The notes beneath the pieces are model-generated. The model was not told the origin of the DNA. It saw only the letters and a program-made list of their open reading frames with translations, and ran no database searches. A program made the position numbers and the translations under genes. Below, one piece after another: positions 19,191 to 31,668 of a stretch of DNA of 64,000 nt. Every line of letters starts with the position of its first letter. The first letter of the stretch is position 1. This DNA is from Herbaspirillum frisingense GSF30 (lineage in GTDB: Bacteria; Pseudomonadota; Gammaproteobacteria; Burkholderiales; Burkholderiaceae_D): contig NZ_AEEC02000024.1 in NCBI RefSeq assembly GCF_000300975.2, positions 1-64,000 of the forward strand, in the 5' to 3' direction.

Positions 19191-20413
19191 ATGCCTGAGA
19201 CTTTCAAGAATGCCGTGGCGGCGGCGCTGGTGACCGCCGTACTGACCATCCCGCTGCTGGGCATGCAATTGCAGCTGGAAGGTTACCGGGTGGTGCTCAA
19301 TACCCACTGGACCCCGGTGCTGGTGGCGGTGATTGCCGTGTTCCTGTTCCAGCTGGTCAAGCCGGCGCTGTCGCGCTCGGCCGCTGGCGTGAAGCTGCCG
19401 GCCCTGCCGCGCATGCAGCCGCGCCAGCAGCGCGCCGCCGTGATCATCCTGCTGATGGCGGCGCTGGTGTGGCCCTTCTTCGGTTCGCGTGGCTACGTGG
19501 ACGTGATGACCCTGGCGCTGATCTACGTGGTGCTGGGCCTGGGCCTGAACATCGTGGTCGGCTTCGCCGGCCTGCTGGACCTGGGCTATGTCGGCTTCTA
19601 CGCCGTGGGGGCCTATACCTATGCACTGCTGAACCAGTATGTCGGCCTCTCGTTCTGGGAGTGCCTGCCGCTGTCGGCGGCGGCTGCGGCGCTGTTCGGC
19701 TTCCTGCTGGGCTTCCCGGTGCTGCGCCTGCGCGGTGACTACCTGGCCATCGTCACGCTGGGCTTCGGCGAGATCATCCGCCTGCTGCTCAACAACATGA
19801 CCAGCCTGACCGGCGGCCCCGATGGCGTGTCCGGCATCCCCAAGCCCACCGTGTTCGGCCTGGCGATGGCGCGCAATCCCCTGACCGAGGGCGGCACCAC
19901 CTTCCATCAGGTGTTCGGTCTGTCGTACCAGGGTGGGCACATGGTGATCTTCCTGTACTTCCTGGCCTTGCTGATGGTGTTGTTCACCTACCTGGTCACC
20001 AGCCGCCTGCTGCGCATGCCCATGGGCCGCGCCTGGGAAGCCCTGCGCGAAGACGAGATCGCCTGCCGCTCGCTGGGCATCAACCCGACCAAGGTCAAGC
20101 TCTCGGCCTTCACGCTGGGCGCCGCCTTCGCCGGCCTGGCCGGTTCCTTCTTCGCCGCCCGCCAGGGACTGGTGACGCCGGAATCCTTCACCTTCATCGA
20201 GTCCGCCCTGATCTTGGCCATCGTCGTGCTGGGCGGCATGGGCTCGCAGCTGGGCGTGATCCTGGCCGCCATCCTGCTGACCGTGCTGCCGGAAGTGGCG
20301 CGCAGCTTTGCCGAATACCGCATGCTCATCTTCGGTCTGGTGATGGTGCTGATGATGATGTGGCGTCCGCAAGGACTGCTGCCTGCCACCCGTCCGCATG
20401 TGGAGCTGCCGCA

Positions 20414-20417
<4 letters not shown>
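19191..20417 (+). CDS. livM: Branched-chain amino-acid ABC permease LivM
   Basis: The 408-residue permease has an extended N-terminal region with two extra hydrophobic segments before the core domain that starts near [41 protein letters not shown] is a LivM hallmark. AAGGAGG (19180-19186) serves ATG 19191; GTG 19188 is an alternative. Its stop overlaps the livG start by 4 nt (ATGA). Confidence 0.93.
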
Positions 20418-21894
<1,477 letters not shown>

Positions 21895-21918
21895 TTCCCT
21901 GGCAGCGCTTGCAGATGA

Positions 21919-21953
21919 CGGTCCGGTCGCTCTCAGACCGGGCCGTTTTTTTT
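21919..21953 (+). terminator. Rho-independent terminator of the liv operon
   Basis: CGGTCCGGTC (21919-21928) pairs with GACCGGGCCG (21936-21945) in a 10-bp stem with one wobble and a 7-nt loop, followed by eight T. Confidence 0.92.
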
Positions 21954-22121
21954 CGCACTACGAGAGCGGCCAGCCGGGCTGACATGTCATACCAGACGAC
22001 CAGCTGTCCCTGGCAGTGTGCAGATACAGATGGTTTTTTGGACAGGTGTGCATGCCGCCGTCTGCTGTAAGTGACATTTGGGATTGTTTCAGGCTATTCT
22101 CGATATTCAATGAGGAAAAGC

Positions 22122-22961
22122 ATGAAAATGATTTCGCAGCATCTGAAGAAACTGGGCATGGGCAGCTTGCTGTTGGCCAGTGCCTGGCTTTTTCCGGCTG
22201 CGGCGCATGCCGACCGGCTGGCCGAGATCCAGGCACGCGGCACCCTGGTCTGTGCCACGCTGGCCAATAACGAACCGCTCGGCTATCCCGATCCGCAGAC
22301 CCGGCAGGTGGTCGGCTTCGATGTGGACATGTGTGCGGCGGTGGCGCGCAAGCTGGGCGTGCAGATGCAACAGAAGAGCGTGACCGTGGAAGCCCGTCTG
22401 CCGGCGCTGATCCATGGCGAAGCCGACCTGGTCTCGGCGGCGCTGGGTTACACCCGCGAACGGGCACACCAGATCGATTTCACCGCCTCCCATTACCAGA
22501 ACCCGATCAAGCTTATCGTGCAATCCGACTCCGGCCTGAACCTGGTATCGGACCTGGCCGACAAGCGCATCAGCGCCAATCGCAGCTCCACCCCGGAACA
22601 GGCCGCGCGCCGCGTACTGCCCAAGGCCACGGTGCTGGGCTTTGTCGATACTCCGCAGGCCTTCCTGGCGCTGGCGCAGGGCAAGGTGGACGCACTGGCC
22701 ATCTCCATGCCTTCGGGCGTGCGCTTCGTCAACGAATCCACGGGACGCTTTCGCTTCGTGGAAGGGGCGCTGGCCTGGGAACCCACCGCGCTGGGTGTCA
22801 AGAAGGGCGAGCATCGATTGCTGGCCGCCATCAATCAGGGTCTGATGGAGATGGAGAAGGAGGGCGAGATCGATGCCCTGTGGAGTCGCTGGTTCGGGCC
22901 CAAGACCAAGTTCAACATCCCCCGCGACAAGAAGCTCACGCCCATTGCCAGCCTGCGTTAG
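22122..22961 (+). CDS. Polar amino-acid ABC transporter binding protein (copy 1)
   Basis: The 279-residue family-3 periplasmic binding protein has a signal peptide ending AAAHA before DRLAEIQARGTLVCATLANN. Ligand-domain motifs include VGFDVDMCAAVARKLGV and LVSAALGYTRERAHQIDF. It is clearly paralogous to the protein at 24061-24894, sharing DRLA(E/D)I, FDVDMC and (R/K)ISAN motifs. It has no permease directly downstream, being followed by a terminator and the opposite-strand IclR gene. It could therefore feed the transporter encoded at 25028-27169 as an alternative binding protein. AGGA at 22113-22116 supports ATG 22122. Confidence 0.88.
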   Translation: MKMISQHLKKLGMGSLLLASAWLFPAAAHADRLAEIQARGTLVCATLANNEPLGYPDPQTRQVVGFDVDMCAAVARKLGVQMQQKSVTVEARLPALIHGEADLVSAALGYTRERAHQIDFTASHYQNPIKLIVQSDSGLNLVSDLADKRISANRSSTPEQAARRVLPKATVLGFVDTPQAFLALAQGKVDALAISMPSGVRFVNESTGRFRFVEGALAWEPTALGVKKGEHRLLAAINQGLMEMEKEGEIDALWSRWFGPKTKFNIPRDKKLTPIASLR

Positions 22962-22970
22962 GGCCGATGG

Positions 22971-23001
22971 AAAAAAACGATGCCGCGGCATCGTTTTTTT
23001 T
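22971..23001. terminator. Bidirectional rho-independent terminator
   Basis: A perfect 18-bp palindrome ACGATGCCGCGGCATCGT (22977-22994) is flanked by A7 on the left and T8 on the right. It serves both the binding-protein gene (+) and the convergent IclR gene (-). Confidence 0.92.
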
Positions 23002-23803
23002 ATCCGTCGCCGACCGTGGCCTGTGTGGATTGGGCTGCCTGTGCCGCAGCTTCATCGAAGATGTCCGCACTCGGCGCCTGATAGACCTGGGGCGACGCGC
23101 CCAGTCGTGTCGACAATTCCTGCGCCATCTGCAGCAGGGTAGCGCGCATGGCGCCGCTGGCGGCCGGATCGAAGCGCAAGGTCAGGCCGAAGATGGTCAG
23201 TGACCCCACCAGCGCGTTGCCAGGCCCGAACACCGGGGCCGACATCGATGACGACAGCGGATTGTTGATCCCCACCGAAATGCAGACATAGCGCCCACCC
23301 GAGCGCGCCGCATTGCCCGGCACCGAGAAGAAACGCAGTACTTGCGCACTGGAGGTCTGGTCGATCGGGAACAGGCTGCCCGCCTTGACGGTGGCCTTCA
23401 CCGAGGCCGGGGTCTCGGCCGCATACAGACACAGCCGCTGCTCCTGCTGGCGGATGTAGAAGGCGGTGCTTTCGCCGGTCTCGCGCACCAGCTTCTCCAG
23501 CGTGGGCATGATGAAGTCGGCATAGTCGAACCGGGCCTCGAAGGCCTTGCCCAGCTGGTAGGCGCGCGGCCCCAGCTGGTAGGAATTGTCAGCACGTTGC
23601 ACGACATAACCCGCCTTGATGAAGGACATCATGTAGCGGTGGATCACGCTCTTGAACAGTCCCGTCCGGGCTTCCAGCTCGGTCAGGCCGAACGGCTCGG
23701 GGGCATCGATGAAGGCGCTCAGGATGGCCAGGCTGCGTTCGGCGCCGAGCACGGTGCGGTCGGGTGCCGCATCCTTTTTGTCGGGCTCACTCTCTTTTTT
23801 CAT
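23000..23803 (-). CDS. IclR-family regulator of the amino-acid uptake locus
   Basis: The 267-residue IclR regulator has an N-terminal winged helix at about residues 20-60 (FGLTELEARTGLFKSVIHRY) and a C-terminal effector domain (TAFYIRQQEQRLCLYA, GSLTIFGLTLRF). It sits between two paralogous binding-protein genes and is divergent from the operon starting at 24061, so it very likely controls that operon, perhaps through the palindrome at 23996-24018. The start is uncertain: ATG 23803 gives a normal N-terminus, while GTG 23842 would add 13 residues. Confidence 0.88.
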   Translation of the reverse strand: MKKESEPDKKDAAPDRTVLGAERSLAILSAFIDAPEPFGLTELEARTGLFKSVIHRYMMSFIKAGYVVQRADNSYQLGPRAYQLGKAFEARFDYADFIMPTLEKLVRETGESTAFYIRQQEQRLCLYAAETPASVKATVKAGSLFPIDQTSSAQVLRFFSVPGNAARSGGRYVCISVGINNPLSSSMSAPVFGPGNALVGSLTIFGLTLRFDPAASGAMRATLLQMAQELSTRLGASPQVYQAPSADIFDEAAAQAAQSTQATVGDG

Positions 23804-23995
23804 AAATCGACGTCGAATTTCGGAATGGGGCGAGGTTATCACCTTTTTCGATTGGCGCGGCGCACCAAAAAATCGCCGCCAGCGGCCTTGCCTGCACCGC
23901 CGGCGGGAATCTGCATGCCCATTTCAGGGATTTTTGCACCGCCGCGATGCATGTCCTAAGTATCTGAAATATAAGGACAAATTGTGCTTGTTTAA

Positions 23996-24018
23996 AAATC
24001 ATAATGCAATTATGATTT
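23996..24018. promoter_or_regulatory. Palindromic operator candidate
   Basis: AAATCATAA (23996-24004) and TTATGATTT (24010-24018) are perfect inverted half-sites around TGCAA. They are AT-rich in a GC-rich genome and lie 42 bp before the binding-protein gene and about 190 bp from the IclR start. Size and symmetry suit an IclR-type dimer operator. The link to the adjacent IclR is inferred from position. Confidence 0.6.
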
Positions 24019-24060
24019 ATTTCATCGATGTTCGTTGTTCAACCTGGGAAAGGATAGAAA

Positions 24061-24894
24061 ATGACTTTGGGGCGCTTCAACAAGACCTGTATGGCAATCG
24101 CGGCTGCGGCCGTTTCGCTGGTGTTTTCCACGGCCGCGCACGCTGACCGCCTGGCCGATATCAAGGCACGCGGCACCCTGGTGTGCGCCACCCTGACCAG
24201 CAGCGAACCCCTGGGCTTTCCCGATCCGGCCACGCGCCAGATCGTCGGCTTCGACGTCGACATGTGCAATGCGGTCGCCAAGCAGCTGGGAGTGAAGCTG
24301 GAACACAAGGGGGTCTCGGTGGAGGCGCGTATTCCGGAACTGACGCTGGGCCGGGTCGACCTGGTGGTGGCCGCGCTGGGCTATACCAAGGAGCGCGCCC
24401 AGCAGATCGATTTCACCGCCGCCCACTACCAGACTCCGATCAAGCTGATCGCCCACAGCAACGGCGGCTTCAACAAGGTCGAGGACCTGGCCGAAAAGCG
24501 CATCAGCGCCAACAAGGGTTCCACCCCTGAGCTGTATGCGCGCCGCGTCCTGCCCAAGGCCACCATCTTGACCTTCCAGGACACCCCGGCCGCCTTCCTG
24601 GCACTGGCCCAGAACAAGGTGCAGGGACTGGCGCTGTCGCAGCCTTCGGGCATCCGCTTCGTCAACGAATCCGAGGGCAAGTACAAGTTCCTCAATGGCG
24701 AACTGGCCTGGGAACCGACCGCCATGGGCGTGAAGAAGGATGAGCCGGCCCTGTTGGCCGCCGTCAACGACGCCCTCGAAAAACTGGAAAAGAGTGGCGA
24801 GACCGACGCCCTCTGGAACAAGTGGTTCGGCCCCAATACCAAGTTCAACATCCCGCGCGAGAAGAAGCTCACGCCGATCTCCGCCTTCCAGTAA
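24061..24894 (+). CDS. Polar amino-acid ABC transporter binding protein (copy 2)
   Basis: The 277-residue family-3 periplasmic binding protein has a signal peptide ending STAAHA before DRLADIKARGTLVCATLTSS. Ligand-binding segments VGFDVDMCNAVAKQLGV, VAALGYTKERAQQIDFTAAH and NKGSTPELYARRVLPKAT match glutamate/aspartate-type proteins, but the ligand is unknown. AAAGGATAG precedes ATG. It begins the operon that continues with permeases, ATPase and three enzymes, and is separated from the first permease by a 132-nt gap with a hairpin. Confidence 0.9.
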   Translation: MTLGRFNKTCMAIAAAAVSLVFSTAAHADRLADIKARGTLVCATLTSSEPLGFPDPATRQIVGFDVDMCNAVAKQLGVKLEHKGVSVEARIPELTLGRVDLVVAALGYTKERAQQIDFTAAHYQTPIKLIAHSNGGFNKVEDLAEKRISANKGSTPELYARRVLPKATILTFQDTPAAFLALAQNKVQGLALSQPSGIRFVNESEGKYKFLNGELAWEPTAMGVKKDEPALLAAVNDALEKLEKSGETDALWNKWFGPNTKFNIPREKKLTPISAFQ

Positions 24895-24937
24895 GCCCTT
24901 CAGTCAAGCCTTCGTTCCCGCTGCAACAAGGATCACG

Positions 24938-24958
24938 CGCACCGGCCCGGCCGGTGCG
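24938..24958 (+). other. Intercistronic stem-loop after binding-protein gene
   Basis: CGCACCGG (24938-24945) and CCGGTGCG (24951-24958) form an 8-bp GC-only stem with a 5-nt loop and no T-run. This is the same placement as the hairpins after sbp and livK, and probably raises the binding-protein:permease ratio. Confidence 0.65.
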
Positions 24959-25027
24959 TGCGGGACCGGTTTACCCTTCGCCTGGCGATCTTGGTGCGCC
25001 AGGCTGTTCTAGCAAGGAAGCGCTCAC

Positions 25028-25726
25028 ATGCTCAATCTTGATTTCGGCGCGGTGTTGCATGGCCAGTACCTGCACTGGCTTATCGGCGGCGCCTTCACCA
25101 CGCTGTGGCTGTTCGCGGCGGCCTGGGTCTGCGCCTTTCTGCTGGCGGTGCTGCTGGTGGGCCTGCGCACCCTGGCGCTGCCGCCGCTGGAGTGGCTCAT
25201 CGCCGGCTACGTCAACTACCACCGCAACGTGCCGGGACTGGTACAGATCTTCGTCTGGTATTTCGGCATCCCCGAACTGCTGCCCGCCTGGATCACCGAC
25301 TTCATCAACAACCACAACGGCGAATTCATCTTTGCCCTGATCGCGCTGTCCCTCAACAGTGCCGCCTATATGTCGGAAGACCTGCGCAGCGGCATGCGCT
25401 CGGTGGCGGCCACGCAGATGGAGGCGGCGCGGGCGCTGGGCCTGTCCTACCTGCAATCGATGCGCGACGTGCTGCTGCCGCAGGCCATCCGCATCTCGGT
25501 GCCGCCACTGGTGAACCAGTCGCTGTCGCTGTTCAAGTCCACCAGCCTGGCCATGGCCATCGGCGTGGCCGAGATGACCTACGCCAGCCGCCAGATCGAA
25601 AACGAAACCTATCGCACCTTCGAAACCTTTGCCCTGGCCTCGGCCTTCTACCTGCTGATGTCGTGGTCGATCATGGCCATCGGTGGCTGGTACAACGGCC
25701 GCCATCTGAAAGTGAAGGGGCGCTGA
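25028..25726 (+). CDS. Amino-acid ABC transporter permease (GltJ-like)
   Basis: The 232-residue His/Glu/Gln/Arg-family permease starts with a membrane helix (HWLIGGAFTTLWLFAAAWVC). The EAA loop is QMEAARALGLSYLQSMRDVLL. AAGGAAG precedes ATG. It pairs with the next permease, one base downstream, and the length suits the GltJ/GlnP class. Confidence 0.9.
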   Translation: MLNLDFGAVLHGQYLHWLIGGAFTTLWLFAAAWVCAFLLAVLLVGLRTLALPPLEWLIAGYVNYHRNVPGLVQIFVWYFGIPELLPAWITDFINNHNGEFIFALIALSLNSAAYMSEDLRSGMRSVAATQMEAARALGLSYLQSMRDVLLPQAIRISVPPLVNQSLSLFKSTSLAMAIGVAEMTYASRQIENETYRTFETFALASAFYLLMSWSIMAIGGWYNGRHLKVKGR

Positions 25727-25727
25727 C

Positions 25728-26441
25728 ATGCACACCATCCTCGATATCTTCGACATCCTCCGCACCTACGGCCTGCAGCTGCTGATCGGCGAATTTCCGC
25801 ATGGTCCGCTGGGTGGCCTGGCCCTGACACTGATCCTGGCGGTGACCGGCCTGGTCTGCGCCTTCCCGCTGGCGGTGCTGTTCGGCATCGCCCGTACCAG
25901 CACTGTGCGCTGGGTGGCCTGGCCGGCCGGCGCCATCGTGCATACCCTGCGCGGGCTGCCGGTGCTGATGCTGATCTTCTGGGCTTATTTCATCGTGCCG
26001 CTGTTGACCGGCAAATCCATCTCCGGCACCACCACGGTGATCTGTGCGCTGGTGGCCTATGAGACCGCCTTCCTGGGCGAGGTCATCAAGGCCGGCATCC
26101 AGGCCATTCCGCAAGGGCAGGTCGAGGCCTCGCGCTCGCTGGGCATGAGCTACTTCACCACGTTGCGCGAGGTGGTGCTGCCGCAGGCGCTGTTCAACAT
26201 GATCCCCAGCATCCTCAACCAGCTGATCTCGCTGATCAAGAACACCTCGCTGGCCTACATCATCAGCGTCAACGAACTCACCTATGCGGCCTACCAGGTC
26301 AATGCGCAACTGCTGACCAAGCCCTTCCAGGTGTACTTCCTGCTGGCCATGACCTATTTCGTACTGTGCTACCTGCTCAGTTCGCTGGTGGGGCTGGCCG
26401 AGCGCCGCATCAAGCTAAAACGTCAATTCAGGAGTCTCTGA
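25728..26441 (+). CDS. Amino-acid ABC transporter permease (GltK-like)
   Basis: The 237-residue permease is second of the pair. The EAA loop is [20 protein letters not shown], and about five to six hydrophobic segments are present. It begins 1 nt after the previous stop, and its own stop overlaps the ATPase start by a single base (TGATG), so the three genes are translationally linked. Confidence 0.9.
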   Translation: MHTILDIFDILRTYGLQLLIGEFPHGPLGGLALTLILAVTGLVCAFPLAVLFGIARTSTVRWVAWPAGAIVHTLRGLPVLMLIFWAYFIVPLLTGKSISGTTTVICALVAYETAFLGEVIKAGIQAIPQGQVEASRSLGMSYFTTLREVVLPQALFNMIPSILNQLISLIKNTSLAYIISVNELTYAAYQVNAQLLTKPFQVYFLLAMTYFVLCYLLSSLVGLAERRIKLKRQFRSL

Positions 26442-27169
26442 TGATCCGATTCAACAATGTGAACAAGTGGTACGGCGACTACCACGCCCTGCGCGGCGTC
26501 AACGAAGAAATCAAGCGTGGTGAGGTGGTGATCGTCTGCGGCCCCTCGGGCTCGGGCAAGTCGACCCTGATTCGCACCATCAACCGGCTCGAACCCATCA
26601 ACGACGGTCACATCTACGTGGACGGCCAGGACGTGCACGGCAACGGAGTCGATATCAACCGCCTGCGCAGCCGCATCGGCTTCGTGTTCCAGTCCTTCAA
26701 CCTGTTCCCGCACATGAGTGTGGAGCGCAACGTCATGCTGGCCACCATGCGGGTCTTGAAACTGTCCGAGAAAGCCGCCCGCGACAGCGCCATGGCCCTG
26801 CTGGAAAAGGTCGGCCTGGCCGGCAAGGCGCAGTCCTATCCCGGCCAGCTCTCGGGCGGCCAGCAGCAACGTGTGGCGATTGCCCGCGCCCTGGCCATGA
26901 AGCCGCCGGTGATGCTGTTCGACGAACCGACCTCGGCACTGGACCCGGAGATGGTGGGCGAGGTGCTACAGGTGATGAAGCAGCTGGCCGCCGAGGGCAT
27001 GACCATGGTGTGCGTCACCCACGAGATGGGCTTTGCCCGCGAAGTGGCGGACCGCCTCATCTTCATGGCCGATGGCCAGGTGCTGGAGCGCGCCACCCCG
27101 CAGGACTTCTTCGAGCGGCCGCAGCATGAACGCGCCCGCAAGTTCGTGGCCGACATCCGCCACGCCTGA
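26441..27169 (+). CDS. Amino-acid ABC transporter ATPase (GltL/GlnQ-like)
   Basis: The 242-residue ATPase has Walker [10 protein letters not shown] (residues 34-42), [16 protein letters not shown], signature [15 protein letters not shown], Walker [15 protein letters not shown] and H-loop [13 protein letters not shown], all typical of polar amino-acid importers. AGGAG upstream fixes ATG 26441; a longer frame reads back into the permease gene. Confidence 0.94.
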   Translation: MIRFNNVNKWYGDYHALRGVNEEIKRGEVVIVCGPSGSGKSTLIRTINRLEPINDGHIYVDGQDVHGNGVDINRLRSRIGFVFQSFNLFPHMSVERNVMLATMRVLKLSEKAARDSAMALLEKVGLAGKAQSYPGQLSGGQQQRVAIARALAMKPPVMLFDEPTSALDPEMVGEVLQVMKQLAAEGMTMVCVTHEMGFAREVADRLIFMADGQVLERATPQDFFERPQHERARKFVADIRHA

Positions 27170-28426
<1,257 letters not shown>

Positions 28427-28460
28427 ATCTTTCACTTTTCATTCTTGCAGGGAGAACACC

Positions 28461-29159
28461 ATGTCAGCAGGATTCCGCATCCTTGAGCGCGCGCGCAAGG
28501 TCAGCGCGCAAGACGTCAAGAACTTCGCCGCCATCCCGGTGGCCAACATCAGCGATTCGATGGCACGCATGACCGCTGCCGGTGCGCGTCTGCGGCCACT
28601 GCATCGCGGCGGCAAGCTGGCCGGCGCCGCCATCACGGTGAAGTCGCGCCCGGGTGACAACCTGATGGTGCACAAGGCCCTGGACCTGGCCGAGCCGGGC
28701 GATATCGTGGTGGTCGATGCCGGGGGCGACCTGTCCAACGCCATCATCGGCGAGCTGATGGTGGCACACGCCATCCAGCGTGGCCTGGGCGGCATCGTCA
28801 TCTACGGCGCGGTGCGCGACCTGGACGCCATCCAGGGCGGCAGCTTCCCGGTGTTCGCTGCCGGTGTGACGCATCGCGGCCCCTACAAGGATGGCCCGGG
28901 TGAGATCAACGTGCCCATCGCCATCGACGGCATGGTGATTGCCCCGGGCGACCTGGTGGTGGGCGACTACGACGGCCTGCTGTGCGTGGGCTATGACGAC
29001 ATCGCCGCCGTCTATGCCGCCGCCAAGGCCAAGAATGACGCCGAGGTGGCGCAGATGGCGGCCATCCAGGCCGGCACCAGCGACCGTGGCTGGATCGATG
29101 CGAGCCTGAAGCGACTGGGCTGCCAACAGATCGGCCAGCCGGTGTCGCGCCATGGCTGA
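28461..29159 (+). CDS. RraA-like / 4-hydroxy-4-methyl-2-oxoglutarate aldolase-family protein
   Basis: The 232-residue RraA-fold protein carries the motifs of the class II HMG/CHA aldolase branch: GGDLSNAIIGELM and IVIYGAVRDLDAI, where the Arg-Asp pair and preceding Gly-Glu line the pyruvate/metal site. These enzymes cleave 4-hydroxy-4-methyl-2-oxoglutarate or 4-carboxy-4-hydroxy-2-oxoadipate, or decarboxylate oxaloacetate. GGGAG precedes ATG. Its end overlaps the amidohydrolase by 8 nt. Because it follows an aminotransferase, an enzyme role is more likely than RNase E regulation. Confidence 0.82.
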   Translation: MSAGFRILERARKVSAQDVKNFAAIPVANISDSMARMTAAGARLRPLHRGGKLAGAAITVKSRPGDNLMVHKALDLAEPGDIVVVDAGGDLSNAIIGELMVAHAIQRGLGGIVIYGAVRDLDAIQGGSFPVFAAGVTHRGPYKDGPGEINVPIAIDGMVIAPGDLVVGDYDGLLCVGYDDIAAVYAAAKAKNDAEVAQMAAIQAGTSDRGWIDASLKRLGCQQIGQPVSRHG

Positions 29160-30195
29160 TGCCGCCGCCTCGCCGCACCTGCAGGTACGCCCCGACTGGC
29201 TGGCCCTGACGCAGGAAGCGGTGCTGGAGCCGGAGCTGCCCATCATCGACGCCCACCACCATCTGTGGGACCGCGCCGGCAACCGTTACCTGTTCGAGCA
29301 GTGGATGGCCGATCTGTCCAGCGGCCATCGCATCACCGAGACGGTGTTCGTGCAATGCCGGTCGATGTACCGGCAGGAGGGGCCGCAGGCCATGCAGCCG
29401 GTGGGCGAGGTGGAGTTCGTCAATGGCGTGGCGGCGCAATCGGCCAGCGGCCTTTACGGCCCGGTGCGCGCCTGCGCGGCCATCGTCGGCTTTGCCGACC
29501 TGATGCTGGGCGCCGACGTACAGGCTGTGGTCGAAGCCCTGCAGCAGGCCGGCAACGGCCGCCTGCGCGGCATCCGCAATACCACGGCCTGGCATGCCGA
29601 TCCATCCATTCGCAGCAATCCGCAGCCGCCACCGCCCGGCCTGCTGGCGCAGGACAGGTTCCGTACCGGTGCGCGCCTGCTGGCGCGCTACGACCTGTCG
29701 CTGGACGTCTGGGCCTATCACACCCAGCTGGATGAAGTGCTGGCGCTGGCCCAGGCCTGCCCGGACACGCGCTTGGTCCTGGATCACTGCGGCGGCCCGC
29801 TCGGCGCCGGCCCCTACGCCGGCCAGCGTGAGGCAGCACGACGCGAGTGGGAGCGCGGCATGCACGCCATCGCGGCCTTGCCCAATGTCTGGCTCAAGCT
29901 GGGTGGTCTGGGCATGCCCGTGGGCGGCTGGGATTTCCATCATCAGGCCGTACCGCCGGATTCAATCCAGCTGGCGCAGGCCTGGCGACCGTATATCGAC
30001 ACCTGCATCGACCTCTTCGGTCCGCAGCGCTGCATGTTCGAGAGCAATTTCCCGGTGGACAAGGGCATGTTCGGCTATGTCAGCCTGTGGAATGCCTTCA
30101 AGCGGCTGACGGTGGACCTGTCCGCGTCCGAGCGCACAGCGCTCTTCAGTGGTACCGCCCGGGAGGTCTACCGCATGCAGGAGGCAGGGCGGTGA
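29152..30195 (+). CDS. Amidohydrolase-family (amidohydrolase 2) metal-dependent hydrolase
   Basis: The 347-residue TIM-barrel hydrolase has the N-terminal metal motif LPIIDAHHHLWD (HxH), a central His in LVLDHCGGP and a late Asp in FESNFPVDKGMFGY. This is the pattern of the amidohydrolase-2 branch that includes lactonases such as PDC and muconolactone hydrolases. It starts inside the end of the aldolase-like gene, implying co-translation and the same pathway. Lactone or amide substrate is unknown. Confidence 0.85.
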   Translation: MADAAASPHLQVRPDWLALTQEAVLEPELPIIDAHHHLWDRAGNRYLFEQWMADLSSGHRITETVFVQCRSMYRQEGPQAMQPVGEVEFVNGVAAQSASGLYGPVRACAAIVGFADLMLGADVQAVVEALQQAGNGRLRGIRNTTAWHADPSIRSNPQPPPPGLLAQDRFRTGARLLARYDLSLDVWAYHTQLDEVLALAQACPDTRLVLDHCGGPLGAGPYAGQREAARREWERGMHAIAALPNVWLKLGGLGMPVGGWDFHHQAVPPDSIQLAQAWRPYIDTCIDLFGPQRCMFESNFPVDKGMFGYVSLWNAFKRLTVDLSASERTALFSGTAREVYRMQEAGR

Positions 30196-30260
30196 TAGCA
30201 TAGCGCCCTCGTTCGGACGCCCCGGCGTCCCCGGATCATCTCAAGCCTTGAAAGCAGACA

Positions 30261-31628
30261 GTGCACGTACAGACCCGCAGCGGCGCCCCGCATGACGCCG
30301 ACGGCCTGCCGCCCCGGCAGCGCTTCCTCGCCATCGCCACCGTGGTGCTGGGCATCACCATCGCGGTCCTGGACGGTTCCATCGCCAACCTGGCGCTGCC
30401 GTCGATGGCCGCCGATCTCAAGGCCAGCGATGCCGATGCCATCTGGGTCATCAACAGCTACCAGATCGCCATGGCGGTGTGCCTGCTGCCGCTGGCTTCG
30501 CTGGGCGAGGTAGTGGGCTACCGGCGCGTCTATCTGGGCGGGCTGTTCCTCTTCACGCTGGCTTCGCTGGCCTGCGCCGCCAGCAATGACATGTTGCAGC
30601 TGAGCCTGGCGCGGGTGCTGCAGGGGCTGGGCGCGGCCGGCATCCTGTCGGTCAATACGGCGCTGATCCGTTTCATCTACCCGGCGCGTCTGCTGGGCCG
30701 CGCCATCGGCTACAACGCCCTGGTGGCCGGCACCGGCAATGCCCTGGGGCCGACCGTGGCCGGCTTCATCCTGCACCTGGCGTCCTGGCACTGGCTGTTC
30801 CTGATCAATATCCCGCTCGGGCTGGCCGCGCTCGTGGTGGGCAACAAGGCGCTGCCCACCAATCCGCTGGCCCCGCGCCGCTTCGACCGGCAGAGCGCGC
30901 TCCTGTGCATGTGCTTCATCGGCTTGCTGCTCTATACCATCGATGCGGTCGGCCATCTGCAGGGCGTCTGGGTGGTGGCCAGCTGCGCCGTGCTGACCGG
31001 GCTGAGCCTGTTCCTGCTGCTCAAGCTGCAGTCGTCCAGCGCGCCCATGCTGCCGCTGGACCTGCTGCGCATTCCCTTGTTTGCGCTGTCCATCGGCACC
31101 TCTTTCTGTTCCTTCGCGGCGCAGATGGCGGTGTTCGTGATGCTGCCCTTCATGTTGCAGAACTACCTGGGCATCAGCGCCGCGCGCGCCGGGCTGTTGC
31201 TGACGGCCTGGCCGATTGCCGTGGCCCTGACCGGGGTGGTGGCGGGCAAGCTGTCGGATCGCATCGCGGCGGGTTTGCTGGGCGGGATAGGGCTGGGGGT
31301 GATGTGCCTGGGCCTGCTGTCGCTGCTGACGATCGACCATGGCACGCCGGACGGCCTGATGGCGCTGCAGTTTGCGATATGCGGGTTTGGCTTCGGGCTG
31401 TTCCAGTCGCCCAACAACCGCACCATGATCAGCGCCGCCCCGCGTGAGCGTACCGGTGGCGCCAGCGGCATGCTGGGCACGGCGCGCCTGACCGGGCAGA
31501 CCGTGGGCGCCTCGGTGGTGGCCATGTTGCTGGCGTCGTCGGATGCACCGTATGCGCTGGTGCTGTGCTGCGCCGCCGGGCTGGCGGCGCTGGCGTGTGT
31601 GGTCAGCCTGACACGGCTGCGCTATTGA
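30261..31628 (+). CDS. MFS transporter, DHA2-type drug exporter
   Basis: The 455-residue major facilitator has 12-14 hydrophobic segments. LDGSIANLALPSMAADLKAS in helix 1 and LSLARVLQGLGAAGILSVN (motif-C-like) are typical of DHA2 exporters, and GRAIGYNALVAGTGNALGPT is a further conserved loop. It starts at GTG 30261. No in-frame ATG lies near, and no strong ribosome site is visible. It is 65 nt after the amidohydrolase, so it may be co-transcribed and export a product, but this is uncertain. Confidence 0.88.
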   Translation: MHVQTRSGAPHDADGLPPRQRFLAIATVVLGITIAVLDGSIANLALPSMAADLKASDADAIWVINSYQIAMAVCLLPLASLGEVVGYRRVYLGGLFLFTLASLACAASNDMLQLSLARVLQGLGAAGILSVNTALIRFIYPARLLGRAIGYNALVAGTGNALGPTVAGFILHLASWHWLFLINIPLGLAALVVGNKALPTNPLAPRRFDRQSALLCMCFIGLLLYTIDAVGHLQGVWVVASCAVLTGLSLFLLLKLQSSSAPMLPLDLLRIPLFALSIGTSFCSFAAQMAVFVMLPFMLQNYLGISAARAGLLLTAWPIAVALTGVVAGKLSDRIAAGLLGGIGLGVMCLGLLSLLTIDHGTPDGLMALQFAICGFGFGLFQSPNNRTMISAAPRERTGGASGMLGTARLTGQTVGASVVAMLLASSDAPYALVLCCAAGLAALACVVSLTRLRY

Positions 31629-31668
31629 AGGGAACGCAAGGAGCGGAAGAGAACGGCGAGGGCAGGGC

